Source of the DNA: Bacillota bacterium
GTDB taxonomy: Bacteria; Bacillota; Clostridia; Peptostreptococcales; Anaerovoracaceae
Length of the DNA: 64,000 bases
Assembly (NCBI GenBank): GCA_019420305.1
Contig: JAHZHL010000003.1
Span: 124,001-188,000, forward strand
Reading direction: 5' to 3'
Within the stretch, counting starts at the first letter, position 1. Each line of letters starts with the position of its first letter. Under the pieces are notes generated by a model. The model was not told the DNA's origin. It saw nothing but the letters and a program-made list of their open reading frames with translations, and searched no databases. Of the stretch, positions 8,294 through 16,812 are shown piece after piece. A program made the translations under genes and the position numbers.

Positions 8294-10293
8294 CACTTCC
8301 TATAAAGATAAACGGTTCCGCCTTTTTCAATTTTTTCTCCCGCTTTCGGGTACTGATCATTGATGATAAAGTTTTCATCCTGCGTACCGCCGGAAGCTTC
8401 GTATTCCAAAGACAGTCCTCCGAGGATACCGACAGCCTCTTCCAGGCCTTCGCCTCTCAAGTCAGGAACCGTGACCTGATCCTCGTTCAGTTCTTTTTTC
8501 TCTTCTTTTGTCAGTTTCGGCTGTAAGTCCAGATACCGCAGCGTGTCTTCCAGGATCATCTTCGCTCCCGGAGCAGCGGTCTGGCTCCCGTATTTTACTC
8601 CCTTCGGATTATCTACAATAACCAGAATCGCCACCTGCGGATCATCCATCGGCGCCATACCAATAAAGGATGAGTATGTTTCATCGCTGTAGCCTCCGCC
8701 GTTTTCTTTTGGCTTCTGCGCGGTTCCGGTCTTTCCACCGATTTTATATCCGGCAACCTTCGCGGTTCCGGCTCCTCCTTCCGAAACGACGTATTCCATA
8801 ATATCACATACTTCTTCCGCAGTTTTTTTCGAAACTGTCTGTTTTACGATTTTAGTGCTGAATTCCTTTACCGTATCTCCGTTTTCATCTACCAGTGCCT
8901 TTACGAGACGCGGCTGCATCAGATTTCCTTCATTTCCCAGAGAGGAAATCGCTGTAATCAGCTGAATCGGGGTTACAGCCACCCCCTGCCCGTATCCCAT
9001 CGTCGCAAGACCTACCGGACCGGCAGTATCCTTATCCTGAAGAATCGAATTTCCTTCTCCCGGAAAATCAATTCCTGTTTTTTCCGTAATGCCGAAGGTT
9101 TCCAGATAGTTGTAGAATTTGTTGATCCCCAGTCTCTGCGCCAGTCTTACGAAAACCGGGTTGCAGGAATTTCCGACCGCTTCCTCCAGGGTCTGCGTTC
9201 CATGCGGATTTCCTCTTCTCCAGCAGTGAAGAGTTGTTCCCGATACGTCAATGGAGCCTGTGCAGGTAAAGTGTTCGTTGATGGTGGTCTCACCTTCTTC
9301 CAGAGCCATCGCGGTCGTCAGCAGCTTGAACGTGGAACCCGGTTCGTAAACGTCACTGATCAGGGAGTTCCTCCACATATTATTCCAGTATTCCGTTTTT
9401 TCGCTGTTTGACATGTTGTCTACTTTTTCCTGTTCGCTCTTCGACAGCGGAGTTTTCGCGTCGTTGGGATCAAATTCCGGTGTCTGAGCCAGAGCCAGAA
9501 TATCGCCGGTCTTCGGATCCATCATAATGCACATAACTCCATCCGCTTTCGTATTTTTCTGAACGGTTTTCAGGGATTTTTCCACATAATGCTGGATTGT
9601 TTCATCGATGGTCAGCACCAGTCCCAGTCCGTCTTCCGCCTGATAATATTTTTCATCTCCATAGGCCAGATCATTGCCCGCGACATCCGTATTTTTGATC
9701 CACCGTCCGGAAATACCGGAAAGATACTGGTTATATTGAAGTTCCAGCCCGGACAACCCTGTATTGTCGTCTGTGACGCTTCCCAGCGTGTGAGACAGAA
9801 ACGCGCCCATCGGATAGTACCGTTTTACATCTTCCGCGATTTCGATTCCCGCCAGCTCCTCTTCCCGAATTTTATCCGCCGTATCTTTATCCAGATATTT
9901 ATCCACTTTCACCAGAGCCTGGTTTTTTGTCATCATTTTTTTGATTTCATCCTTATCTTTTCCCAGGATCTCCGCCAGGGTCTGTGCCGTTTTTTCTACA
10001 TTCTTCTCTTTTTGTGCCTCTGTTTTCCCCGTCCGGACACTGCTCGGCCTTGCCCATACGGAATAGCAGGTCGCGCTGACAGCCAGTTCATTTCCGTTGG
10101 TATCATAGATCACACCGCGTTTTGCCGCAATCGGCGTATCTCTGGTCTGCTGTTCGGTTGCCATAGATGAGTACTCTTCCCCTTTGACAATCTGAATCCA
10201 GCCCAGACGGAAACACAAAAGGATACACATCCCGTATAGGATTGCCGCTGCCGCAATGATTCTTTTCTTACTCTTGTTAAGTGGTTTTGCCAT
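8293..10293 (-). CDS. Class B penicillin-binding protein, FtsI/SpoVD type with one PASTA domain
   Basis: Septal D,D-transpeptidase that cross-links peptidoglycan and partners FtsW. It has an N-terminal membrane anchor (residues ~11-30), a dimerisation domain beginning with RDTPIAAKRGVIYD, then a transpeptidase domain with SXXK (S320-TF-K323), SXN (S375-C-N377) and KTGT (520-523), and a single C-terminal PASTA domain (about 603-666). ATG 10293 follows GGGGGAGAAA; an upstream in-frame start lacks this signal. Its stop shares one base with the murE ATG. A 157-bp gap separates it from the ftsL-like gene. SpoVD-like function is possible given the PASTA domain. Confidence 0.93.
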   Translation of the reverse strand: MAKPLNKSKKRIIAAAAILYGMCILLCFRLGWIQIVKGEEYSSMATEQQTRDTPIAAKRGVIYDTNGNELAVSATCYSVWARPSSVRTGKTEAQKEKNVEKTAQTLAEILGKDKDEIKKMMTKNQALVKVDKYLDKDTADKIREEELAGIEIAEDVKRYYPMGAFLSHTLGSVTDDNTGLSGLELQYNQYLSGISGRWIKNTDVAGNDLAYGDEKYYQAEDGLGLVLTIDETIQHYVEKSLKTVQKNTKADGVMCIMMDPKTGDILALAQTPEFDPNDAKTPLSKSEQEKVDNMSNSEKTEYWNNMWRNSLISDVYEPGSTFKLLTTAMALEEGETTINEHFTCTGSIDVSGTTLHCWRRGNPHGTQTLEEAVGNSCNPVFVRLAQRLGINKFYNYLETFGITEKTGIDFPGEGNSILQDKDTAGPVGLATMGYGQGVAVTPIQLITAISSLGNEGNLMQPRLVKALVDENGDTVKEFSTKIVKQTVSKKTAEEVCDIMEYVVSEGGAGTAKVAGYKIGGKTGTAQKPKENGGGYSDETYSSFIGMAPMDDPQVAILVIVDNPKGVKYGSQTAAPGAKMILEDTLRYLDLQPKLTKEEKKELNEDQVTVPDLRGEGLEEAVGILGGLSLEYEASGGTQDENFIINDQYPKAGEKIEKGGTVYLYRK

Positions 10294-10450
10294 TTTCTCC
10301 CCCATATTATAAAAGAATCCAGATATCCTTTTGTCCGCCGCCGCTTCCTCCAAACATCTGGTATCCTTTTTGCCTATTCTGTTTTTAATTCTGTATTGCC
10401 GTTCGATTCTATCCTGTTTCCGCGCGTTACCCTATTATATTTTTGCAGGG

Positions 10451-10885
10451 TCAATTATATGCCTGTTTCCTCATGATGTCCGCAAACCCCTTTGCAGGCT
10501 GATCCTCTTCTGTCAGGTACACCACCTGGTTGCCGGAGGGGTATTTCATTCCCAGCTTGTTCATCGCTTTTCCTTCAATGGCTTCGATATTATCTTCACT
10601 GTAAAGCTGTACATTCAGATTTTCGATTTCCGCTTCCAGTTCGTGGTTCTGTTGGATAAGCTGGTTGGTCTCGTACTTGATGGAAGCAGCAAAAGCTGTC
10701 GTAATAATCAGTCCAATACAAATCACTCCCGCAACAACTGTAAGGAGCAGAAGGCGAGTTTTATCTTTGGCCGTGATGCCGCTTTTCTGGCGTTTCGGTT
10801 TTCGCCTGGGTTCTTTCGGCCTCATGTCCAATCCATATTTCTGATAATTTTCCTGATATTCATACCATTTTTCCGCTGCTATCAT
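10451..10885 (-). CDS. ftsL: FtsL/DivIC-type cell division protein
   Basis: A 144-residue bitopic protein in the classic ftsL slot, between rsmH and the division PBP. A basic cytoplasmic N-terminus (to about residue 45) precedes one transmembrane helix (about 46-68) and a leucine/glutamate-rich extracytoplasmic coiled coil (about 70-100). Such proteins scaffold the FtsQLB/DivIB-DivIC complex at the septum. Sequence is poorly conserved in the family, so the call rests on architecture and synteny. It begins 3 bp after rsmH. Confidence 0.85.
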   Translation of the reverse strand: MIAAEKWYEYQENYQKYGLDMRPKEPRRKPKRQKSGITAKDKTRLLLLTVVAGVICIGLIITTAFAASIKYETNQLIQQNHELEAEIENLNVQLYSEDNIEAIEGKAMNKLGMKYPSGNQVVYLTEEDQPAKGFADIMRKQAYN

Positions 10886-10888
10886 CTC

Positions 10889-11827
10889 TTACCTCTTTTT
10901 TTCAATTACCCTGAGTTTCGCGCTTCGCGCTCTGGGGTTGGCGCTAATTTCTTCCTCTGTGGGAAGAATTGGTTTTCCTGTCACCTTTTTTACATCCGCT
11001 TTTTTTCCACAGACACATACCGGAAATTCTTTGGGGCAGGTGCACGGATTCGCTCGCTTGTTGAACGCTTCCTTGACAATCCGGTCTTCCAGGGAATGAA
11101 ACGTTATGACACAGAATCTCCCTTTGTCCGCAAGCACATCACAGAACGCCCCTATGGCCCGTTCCAGCTGCCGGAGTTCATCGTTCACCTCAATACGGAT
11201 AGCCTGAAAGGTTCGTTTCGCGGGATGTGGACCGCTGCGTCTCGCCGATGCGGGAATTGCCGCTTTTATGATTTCTACCAGTTCTCCGGTTGTTTCCAGA
11301 GGCTTGTCCTTTCGCTTTTGTACAATAAACTTGCTGATTCTGGAAGCCCACCGTTCCTCCCCGTAAGTCCGTATCACCTCTGTGAGTTCCTGTTCACTGT
11401 AAGTATTGACCACCTGCGCCGCCGTGAAGGAATCATCCTGGCTCATTCTCATGTCCAGCGGAGCGTCTTTCATATACGAAAATCCCCGTTCCTCATTATC
11501 GAGCTGAAAGGAGGAGACTCCCAGATCCAAAAGAGCTCCATTTATCTCGTAAATCCCCAATTGATCCAGTACCGCTCTGACATCCGCGTAATTGCTCTGG
11601 ACAAAGAATTTCCTGCATTGATATTCACGCAGACGTTCTTCCGCCGCCGAGAGAGCATCCTGATCCCGATCGATTCCGACCAGAATTCCCCTTTCGCTCA
11701 ACACCCCGCAGATGCCCGAAGCATGTCCGCCTCCACCGAGAGTACCATCCACATAGATTCCATCCGGGTCGATATTCAAATTTTCCATGCACGCGTCGTA
11801 CAAAACCGAAGTATGTTTAAAAATCAT
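10889..11827 (-). CDS. rsmH: RsmH (MraW), 16S rRNA m4C1402 methyltransferase
   Basis: SAM-dependent N4-methyltransferase of C1402 in 16S rRNA. The 312-residue length is normal. The SAM-binding motif GTLGGGGHASG is near residue 30, followed by the LLDLGVSSFQLD catalytic-region motif and the C-terminal FHSLEDRIVK motif and zinc-like cysteines. It overlaps the end of mraZ by 11 bp, the usual dcw arrangement. Confidence 0.97.
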   Translation of the reverse strand: MIFKHTSVLYDACMENLNIDPDGIYVDGTLGGGGHASGICGVLSERGILVGIDRDQDALSAAEERLREYQCRKFFVQSNYADVRAVLDQLGIYEINGALLDLGVSSFQLDNEERGFSYMKDAPLDMRMSQDDSFTAAQVVNTYSEQELTEVIRTYGEERWASRISKFIVQKRKDKPLETTGELVEIIKAAIPASARRSGPHPAKRTFQAIRIEVNDELRQLERAIGAFCDVLADKGRFCVITFHSLEDRIVKEAFNKRANPCTCPKEFPVCVCGKKADVKKVTGKPILPTEEEISANPRARSAKLRVIEKKR

Positions 11828-12248
11828 AATTCATCATGCTTTCCGCAAGCTGGCTCGGATCCATTTCCGCAGCATTTTCATTACTGTTCCATTCCTCTTT
11901 GCTCCACACTTCGATCTTCTCATACGCTCCTACCGTTACCAGTTCTTTCTCAATCCCCGCGTATTCCCGAAGTTCCTGCGGCAGTGTCATTCTTCCCTGT
12001 TTGTCAATTTCACATTCCACAGCGCTGGCAAAAAAGTGTCTCGCAAGCTGCCTGGCCTTCGGATCGGCAGAAGGCAGTTTGCTGAGCTTTTCCATGAACC
12101 GCTCCCACTCGCTTATAGGGTGAATTTCCAGACATTTGTCAATGGCTTTACTGAGAATACATTTATGTCCCAGTTCATCGCGAAATTTGGCAGGCACAAT
12201 CATTCTGCATTTTGCATCTATGGAATTTTGGTACTTGCCTACCAGCAT
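11817..12248 (-). CDS. mraZ: MraZ, transcriptional regulator of the dcw cluster
   Basis: A 143-residue protein with two tandem AbrB/SpoVT-type swapped-hairpin DNA-binding domains, recognised by the duplicated D-x-K-x-R motif (IDAKCRM near residue 10 and IDKQGRM near residue 86). MraZ oligomers bind tandem short repeats upstream of their own operon. The start follows AGGGGGAG. It is the first gene of the minus-strand dcw run, and the promoter just upstream carries phased repeats matching the expected operator. Confidence 0.96.
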   Translation of the reverse strand: MLVGKYQNSIDAKCRMIVPAKFRDELGHKCILSKAIDKCLEIHPISEWERFMEKLSKLPSADPKARQLARHFFASAVECEIDKQGRMTLPQELREYAGIEKELVTVGAYEKIEVWSKEEWNSNENAAEMDPSQLAESMMNYDF

Positions 12249-12276
12249 ATGCCACTCCCCCTATGTTAGGATAAAA

Positions 12277-12341
12277 CCATTTTACTCCACATTCCTCCAC
12301 TTGACAACCACTTCTCACCAATTCACATCTTTTTTACCCCA
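12277..12341 (-). promoter_or_regulatory. dcw promoter overlapped by phased MraZ-type boxes
   Basis: On the minus strand, TTGTCA (12302-12307) and TAAAAT (12279-12284) are separated by exactly 17 bp. TGG-core repeats, mostly (A)AGTGG/TGTGG, occur with CCA complements starting at 12277, 12287, 12297, 12308, 12318 and 12339, giving spacings of 10, 10, 11, 10 and 21 bp. Known MraZ operators are short TGGG- or AGTG-type repeats with a 10-bp period, so this is a strong candidate autoregulatory operator covering both promoter elements. Confidence 0.8.
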
Positions 12342-12389
12342 CTTTTGCTTCCTTTCTCCCCTTCTTTTTTTTCTTCAAAATTCAAAAAC

Positions 12390-12432
12390 ACCAGATATAG
12401 GCCAATTCACAGTGCCATCACCCATATCTGGT
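12390..12432. repeat. Inverted repeat in the mraZ-sfsA intergenic region
   Basis: ACCAGATATAGG and CCCATATCTGGT form 12-base arms with one mismatch around a ~19-base centre. No T-tract follows on either strand, so it is not a convincing terminator. It lies upstream of the dcw promoter and downstream of sfsA; it may be a regulator site or the base of an RNA hairpin. No function is assigned. Confidence 0.4.
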
Positions 12433-12462
12433 AACTCTTCCATTTCCGACAACCGTACGCAT

Positions 12463-12501
12463 AAAAAAAGAACCCACCCGAATTCTGCTTTCCGTGAGTT
12501 C
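12463..12501 (-). terminator. Intrinsic terminator downstream of sfsA
   Basis: On the minus strand GAACTCAC pairs with GTGGGTTC (eight pairs, one G-U) around a 16-base loop, followed at once by seven T residues. It separates sfsA from the dcw promoter. Confidence 0.8.
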
Positions 12502-12531
12502 TGTTCCTATCTGAATTTACTTTTTACATTG

Positions 12532-13233
12532 TTACAATTCCACCGGGACGCGCGCGTCAACCCGCATACTACGTTCCGTAACTTCACAGTCAAAGGCCAA
12601 TATGTGTACGCCCTGTTTCTCCGCTTTTCTCAGCGTTTCCCCAAACTGAGGATGTGTCCTGTCGTTGGGCCGAAACACTTGTACTCCTTTCATCTGTATG
12701 ATAAATAAAACGCCCGCGTAATACCCTTCTTTTTGAGCCCGCATCAGTTCCTCAAGGTGTCTGATCCCTCGCTGCGTGGGCGCGTCGGGAAATTTCGCTA
12801 CACCTCCGCATTCTAAAGTGACGCCCTTTACCTCAATTAATCCGCTGTCACCCTCCCGGTTTTTAATGTAAAAATCCAAACGCGATTCCCCATATCGCGT
12901 TTCCGGCCGAATTTCCTCTGCCAGACCAAATCCCGGAAGAAACAGCCTTCTGTCGCCAAATGCTTCCTTTACCGCCTGGTTGGGAGCCTGGGAGTCCATG
13001 TTAATCAGTATCTCGCCTTTCCTTACCCCGATCAGAGAATACTGCAGCCTGCGGTTTCCCATTCTTCCCGAAAAGTCCTCCAGGTACACACTTACGCCCG
13101 GAATAAGCAGTTCCCTGCATCGTCCGGTATTTTTCACATGCGCGCGTACTTCAGTCCCGTCAATTTCCACCCGCGCGACAAACCGATTTATGCGTTCAAT
13201 AAACCTTCCTTCACATATATTCTGATATTCCAT
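12532..13233 (-). CDS. sfsA: SfsA family protein
   Basis: A 233-residue SfsA-family protein, named for sugar fermentation stimulation in E. coli and reported to have nucleic-acid binding or nuclease properties; its role here is unknown. The N-terminal OB-like segment (FIERINRFVARVEIDG, HVKNTGRC) and the nuclease-like core with YGESRLDFYI, GLIEVKGVTLE and RGIRHLEEL are visible. The last segments match the family's PD-(D/E)XK-like E-x-K pattern. It stands alone, with its own terminator downstream, divergent from the lipoprotein gene. Confidence 0.93.
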   Translation of the reverse strand: MEYQNICEGRFIERINRFVARVEIDGTEVRAHVKNTGRCRELLIPGVSVYLEDFSGRMGNRRLQYSLIGVRKGEILINMDSQAPNQAVKEAFGDRRLFLPGFGLAEEIRPETRYGESRLDFYIKNREGDSGLIEVKGVTLECGGVAKFPDAPTQRGIRHLEELMRAQKEGYYAGVLFIIQMKGVQVFRPNDRTHPQFGETLRKAEKQGVHILAFDCEVTERSMRVDARVPVEL

Positions 13234-13384
13234 ATTTTCATTGTACCAGAAGCGATTCGTTTTTTACAGTAAAATTCTTTGCCGCCGGCTGGAATCTGCT
13301 TGTGATAATGAGGACAAGATAGTATAATGTGGATAGATATTTTGGCGGCGATTGCTATGATTAAAGGACAGACTGGAGGAAAAA

Positions 13385-13921
13385 ATGAAGAAAAGAAGGT
13401 TCACGCTGCTTATGATCCTTGTACTGCTGTTTACCGCCCTTCCGCTTTCCGGCTGTGGCCAGAATTCTGAGGACGAGCAGTTAATGGATGAATTGGAAGA
13501 ACCTGAAATCACAGTAAAATATCTATCAGGGGAATTCGCGGATCAGATCATAAAGGACGGAGGAGAAAAAACGCTTGGTACGATTTCCATCGAAGACGCC
13601 GGAAACGGAGATTACGAACTGACCGTAAACAGCATGGTGATTGTAGAAAGTTCCATTACAGAAGAAGGCTATTATGTAGCGGACAAAAATTTATCCGAGA
13701 CCGTGCCGCTTGATTCCGATGCGCGTGTCACTTATATCAAGAATCCAAAACGCGGGCCTCAGGTCATGGAGCTGGACGCGTTTATCCGCCAGATACAAGA
13801 AGATAACGCGTCACAGGCCGAATCTGCCGACGCAGATTCAGAGGAAGAAAAGCTTTATGACGTCTATATCATCGGGGGCAGCGCTCTCATGATTCTCGCC
13901 AAAGAACTTCCCGGCGCATAA
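13385..13921 (+). CDS. Small exported lipoprotein of unknown function
   Basis: A 178-residue protein with a lipoprotein signal: a basic KKRR start, a hydrophobic stretch to about residue 20 and the lipobox LSGC, so Cys23 would be diacylated by the Lgt encoded just downstream. The mature part is acidic (DEQLMDELEEPE...) and contains a beta-rich segment plus an alanine/serine/aspartate tail. No recognised domain. ATG follows GGAGGAAAAA. A hairpin 60 bp downstream separates it from lgt. Confidence 0.8.
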   Translation: MKKRRFTLLMILVLLFTALPLSGCGQNSEDEQLMDELEEPEITVKYLSGEFADQIIKDGGEKTLGTISIEDAGNGDYELTVNSMVIVESSITEEGYYVADKNLSETVPLDSDARVTYIKNPKRGPQVMELDAFIRQIQEDNASQAESADADSEEEKLYDVYIIGGSALMILAKELPGA

Positions 13922-13980
13922 GGTGGCGGGCGGGAACTCTTTTTTCTGAGCCCGGCATATCGTGATTCATCCTGCGGAAT

Positions 13981-14018
13981 ATGTACAAAGTGCGTTTGCT
14001 TTTATTTGTACATATTTT
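13981..14018 (+). terminator. Probable terminator hairpin before lgt
   Basis: ATGTACAAA and TTTGTACAT form a perfect 9-bp inverted repeat around a 15-base loop, followed by ATTTTTA. It is AT-rich, so strength is uncertain, but position fits termination of the lipoprotein transcript. Confidence 0.55.
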
Positions 14019-14118
14019 TATGCGCTTTATCCATAACCGTTTGCACAGGCGCGAGGCATATGGTTCCGCGGGTTAAGGAAAGGAAGATTACAAAGAAAGG
14101 TTAAAAACGGGGAAAGTT

Positions 14119-14874
14119 ATGCCAATACCAAATCCAATCGCGTTTACTGTTTTCGGCATTGAAGTCCGCTGGTACGGAGTTCTCATTGCGCTGGGAATGG
14201 TGCTTGCGACGCTTCTCACTTATAAAAGAGCTTCTCGCCACGGGTTGGAACCGGATCGGATTTTAGATTTTATTCTAATCTGTATCCCGGCCGGTATCGT
14301 TGGGGCGCGCCTTTATTATGTCATATTCAACTGGTCCATGTATGAAGGCGACTTTTTGAAAATCATCAACCTCAGGCTTGGAGGGCTCGCCATTCACGGC
14401 GGGCTTATTTTCGGCATTGCCGCGGCCGTCATTTTGTGCGCGGTCTGGAAAATCCGTCCTCTGAATGTAATGGATCTCGCGGTGCCGGGTGTCGCGCTGG
14501 CACAGGCCATCGGGCGCTGGGGCAATTACTTTAATTCCGAAGCCCATGGCGGTCCGACGGATCTTCCATGGGCGGTCACGGTAAACGGCCAGACCTATCA
14601 TCCGACATTTTTGTATGAGTCTATCTGGTGTTTCCTGTTATTCCTGTTCTTGATTTATATGGACAACCACCGCCGTTTCGAGGGGCAGATTTTCCTGCTC
14701 TATGGAATTCTTTATTCTGTAGAACGCTTTTTTGTAGAAGCTCTGCGCACGGATTCTCTATTGATTGGGCCCTTCAAACAGGCACAGGTGCTGAGCTTTT
14801 CGGTTATCGTTGTGTTTACAGTTGCTTACGTGATTTTATATAAACATTGGAAGAAAAAAGGAGTTTTGAAATGA
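14119..14874 (+). CDS. lgt: Lgt, prolipoprotein diacylglyceryl transferase
   Basis: Membrane enzyme transferring diacylglyceryl from phosphatidylglycerol to the lipobox cysteine of prolipoproteins. The 251-residue protein shows about seven hydrophobic segments, GARLYYV, HGGLIFG with the essential His region, and the signature RWGNYFNSEAHG containing the conserved Arg, Asn and Glu. Its stop overlaps the ychF start by ATGA, so the two form an operon. Confidence 0.96.
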   Translation: MPIPNPIAFTVFGIEVRWYGVLIALGMVLATLLTYKRASRHGLEPDRILDFILICIPAGIVGARLYYVIFNWSMYEGDFLKIINLRLGGLAIHGGLIFGIAAAVILCAVWKIRPLNVMDLAVPGVALAQAIGRWGNYFNSEAHGGPTDLPWAVTVNGQTYHPTFLYESIWCFLLFLFLIYMDNHRRFEGQIFLLYGILYSVERFFVEALRTDSLLIGPFKQAQVLSFSVIVVFTVAYVILYKHWKKKGVLK

Positions 14875-15965
14875 AGTTAGGTATTGTAGGTTTACCAAAT
14901 GTAGGAAAAAGTACGTTATTTAACGCGATTACAAAGGCCGGCGCGGAAGCTGCCAACTATCCATTCTGCACCATCGAGCCGAATGTGGGGGTTGTAACCG
15001 TCCCTGACGAGCGTCTGAAAGTCCTGCATGAGATGTATAATTCCAAGAAAACAATCTATACCACCATTGAGTTTTATGATATTGCCGGACTTGTAAAAGG
15101 CGCGTCCAAGGGGGAAGGCCTGGGAAATAAATTCCTCGGCCATATCCGTGAGGTCGCTGCTATCGTCCATGTGGTTCGCTGTTTTGAAGATCCGAATGTG
15201 GTGCATGTAGACGGAAAAATTGACCCTCTCTCGGATATAGAAACCATCAATATGGAACTGATCCTTTCTGACCTGGAAGTTCTGGAGCGCCGTATTCAGA
15301 AAACCACCAAGAACCTTAAAGGGGATAAGAGCCTGCAGAAAGAGCTGGATCTGCTGAAACGGATTTTCGCGTTTCTTGAAAGCGGTAAATCCGCCCGCGC
15401 GATGGATCTGACCGACGATGAAGCGGACTTTGTTAAAGGCCTTGATCTCCTTTCTTACAAGCCGGTTATCTACGCGGCGAATGTCTCTGAAGAAGAAGCC
15501 GGCGCCGGTGAGGAAAATGAATACGTGAAAGCTGTCCGCGACTTCGCGGCGACAGAAGGCTCGGATGTAGTGGTTATCTGCGCGAAAATCGAGGCGGAAA
15601 TGTCTGAACTGGATGATGAGGAAAAAGCCATGTTCCTGGAAGAACTGGGTATCGAAGAATCCGGGCTGGATAAACTGGTGAAAGCATCTTACCATCTGCT
15701 TGATCTGATTTCTTTCCTGACCGCGGGTGAACCGGAAGTACGGGCCTGGACCATCAAGCGCGGCACAAAAGCACCGGGCGCTGCCGGAAAAATCCATACG
15801 GATTTTGAACGCGGCTTTATCCGCGCAGAAACAATCGCCTACGACAAACTCATCGAGTGCGGCGGAAATCTGGCGACAGCTAAGGAAAAAGGGCTGGTGC
15901 GCTCGGAAGGAAAGGATTATGTGGTGCAGGATGGGGATGTGATGCATTTCCTGTTTAACGTATAA
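14871..15965 (+). CDS. ychF: YchF/OLA1 family redox-regulated ATPase
   Basis: Obg-family P-loop NTPase that prefers ATP to GTP and associates with ribosomes. The 364-residue protein starts with GLPNVGKSTLFNAIT, followed by DIAGLVKGAS (G3) and NVSE in place of NKxD (G4), the basis of ATP preference, then a coiled-coil insert and a C-terminal TGS-like domain. Start ATG 14871 follows AAGGAG and overlaps the lgt stop by four bases. Confidence 0.96.
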   Translation: MKLGIVGLPNVGKSTLFNAITKAGAEAANYPFCTIEPNVGVVTVPDERLKVLHEMYNSKKTIYTTIEFYDIAGLVKGASKGEGLGNKFLGHIREVAAIVHVVRCFEDPNVVHVDGKIDPLSDIETINMELILSDLEVLERRIQKTTKNLKGDKSLQKELDLLKRIFAFLESGKSARAMDLTDDEADFVKGLDLLSYKPVIYAANVSEEEAGAGEENEYVKAVRDFAATEGSDVVVICAKIEAEMSELDDEEKAMFLEELGIEESGLDKLVKASYHLLDLISFLTAGEPEVRAWTIKRGTKAPGAAGKIHTDFERGFIRAETIAYDKLIECGGNLATAKEKGLVRSEGKDYVVQDGDVMHFLFNV

Positions 15966-15976
15966 AAAGAGACAGA

Positions 15977-16017
15977 CCCCTGAAGATCAGCCGGAATGGT
16001 TGATTTTCAGGGGTTTT
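15977..16017 (+). terminator. Terminator after ychF
   Basis: A 16-bp stem (CCCCTGAAGATCAGCC with its partner ending in TTCAGGGG, two G-U pairs) with a short loop, followed by TTTT. It ends the lgt-ychF transcript. Confidence 0.88.
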
Positions 16018-16151
16018 AGCGCCTGTATGATTTCGGCTATTTCTTGCTGTTTTACCTTCAATTTGCACAGTTTCGTGTATTATTGCACACCTGTACGAAA
16101 AAAAAAACTGCTGGAGACTAGTCCTGACACTTTTCAAGATAATCAGAAATA

Positions 16152-16604
16152 TCATTTAAGTCTACGCCAAATAAGTATTTCCTTGATGGTTTCTTTCGTT
16201 TTATTGGCACCCCCTTCGTCAAGGCGAGTAAAGATACTGGCATCCGCATGCTCTAACATTTCTAAAAACATCAGAATAAATGGGGTTACATCCCCTCTGT
16301 TTTTCACATCATTACAAAGGTCAAACGCTTTATAGTATTGTGATTTATCATTTTTTATAGCATAAGCCAACCTCAGAGCAATCAATGGATTTAAATCCTT
16401 TTGTAACATATACCTGCTTATGAGTCGGCTTAATCTGCCGTTTCCATCATAAAATGGATGTATATAACCAATCAGATAATGCACAACCGCAATTCGTACC
16501 AGCAATGGGAGTTGCTCACTATTTAGAATTTCGATTACTTTTGACATATATTCCACAATTTTAGCTTCTGGGACGATGCCTTTATGTTTCTCTTGTTGTG
16601 TTGC
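16152..16604 (-). pseudogene. 5'-truncated Fic-domain protein remnant
   Basis: The translated segment carries the Fic catalytic motif HPFYDGNGR followed by LSR, with the preceding helix that normally aligns target and ATP, so it derives from a Fic AMPylase/Doc-type protein. Coding similarity can be followed from about 16604, but an in-frame TAA lies just upstream and the N-terminal half of a normal ~300-residue Fic protein is absent. The longest open frame begins at GTG 16556 (134 residues) without a clear ribosome-binding site. The segment is more AT-rich than its neighbours, suggesting a decayed horizontally acquired gene. Confidence 0.75.
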
Positions 16605-16740
16605 GGGTTAAATTCACTATTTCTATTATTTCTTTTCTATTTTACCATATTTTAAAATTATTATGCTGCTTCAAAAAATAAAACCGCAATTCGTTTCATT
16701 ATTCAAAAAAATCACACTCGCCGAACTATTTTACTATATA

Positions 16741-16769
16741 TTTACAGTTTTTCCTTCCAGTGTTAAACT
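16741..16769 (+). promoter_or_regulatory. Promoter of the Rh-type ammonium channel gene
   Basis: TTTACA (16741-16746) and TAAACT (16764-16769) with a 17-bp spacer, 44 bp upstream of the start codon. A weak AAACTT/AAGTTT inverted repeat follows. Confidence 0.55.
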
Positions 16770-16812
16770 TTTATCAGGGGTAAGTTTATTTAACAAGGAG
16801 CTGAAAAAAATT

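Noticed and set aside
10300..10312. TATAAT before the division PBP as an internal promoter
   Set aside because: It overlaps the ribosome-binding site so the start point would leave no leader, and there is no -35 at a good distance.
10331..12085. A 584-codon open frame on the plus strand
   Set aside because: It lies opposite ftsL, rsmH and part of mraZ, which have clear family motifs, spacing and ribosome-binding sites; the plus-strand frame shows no domain or start signal.
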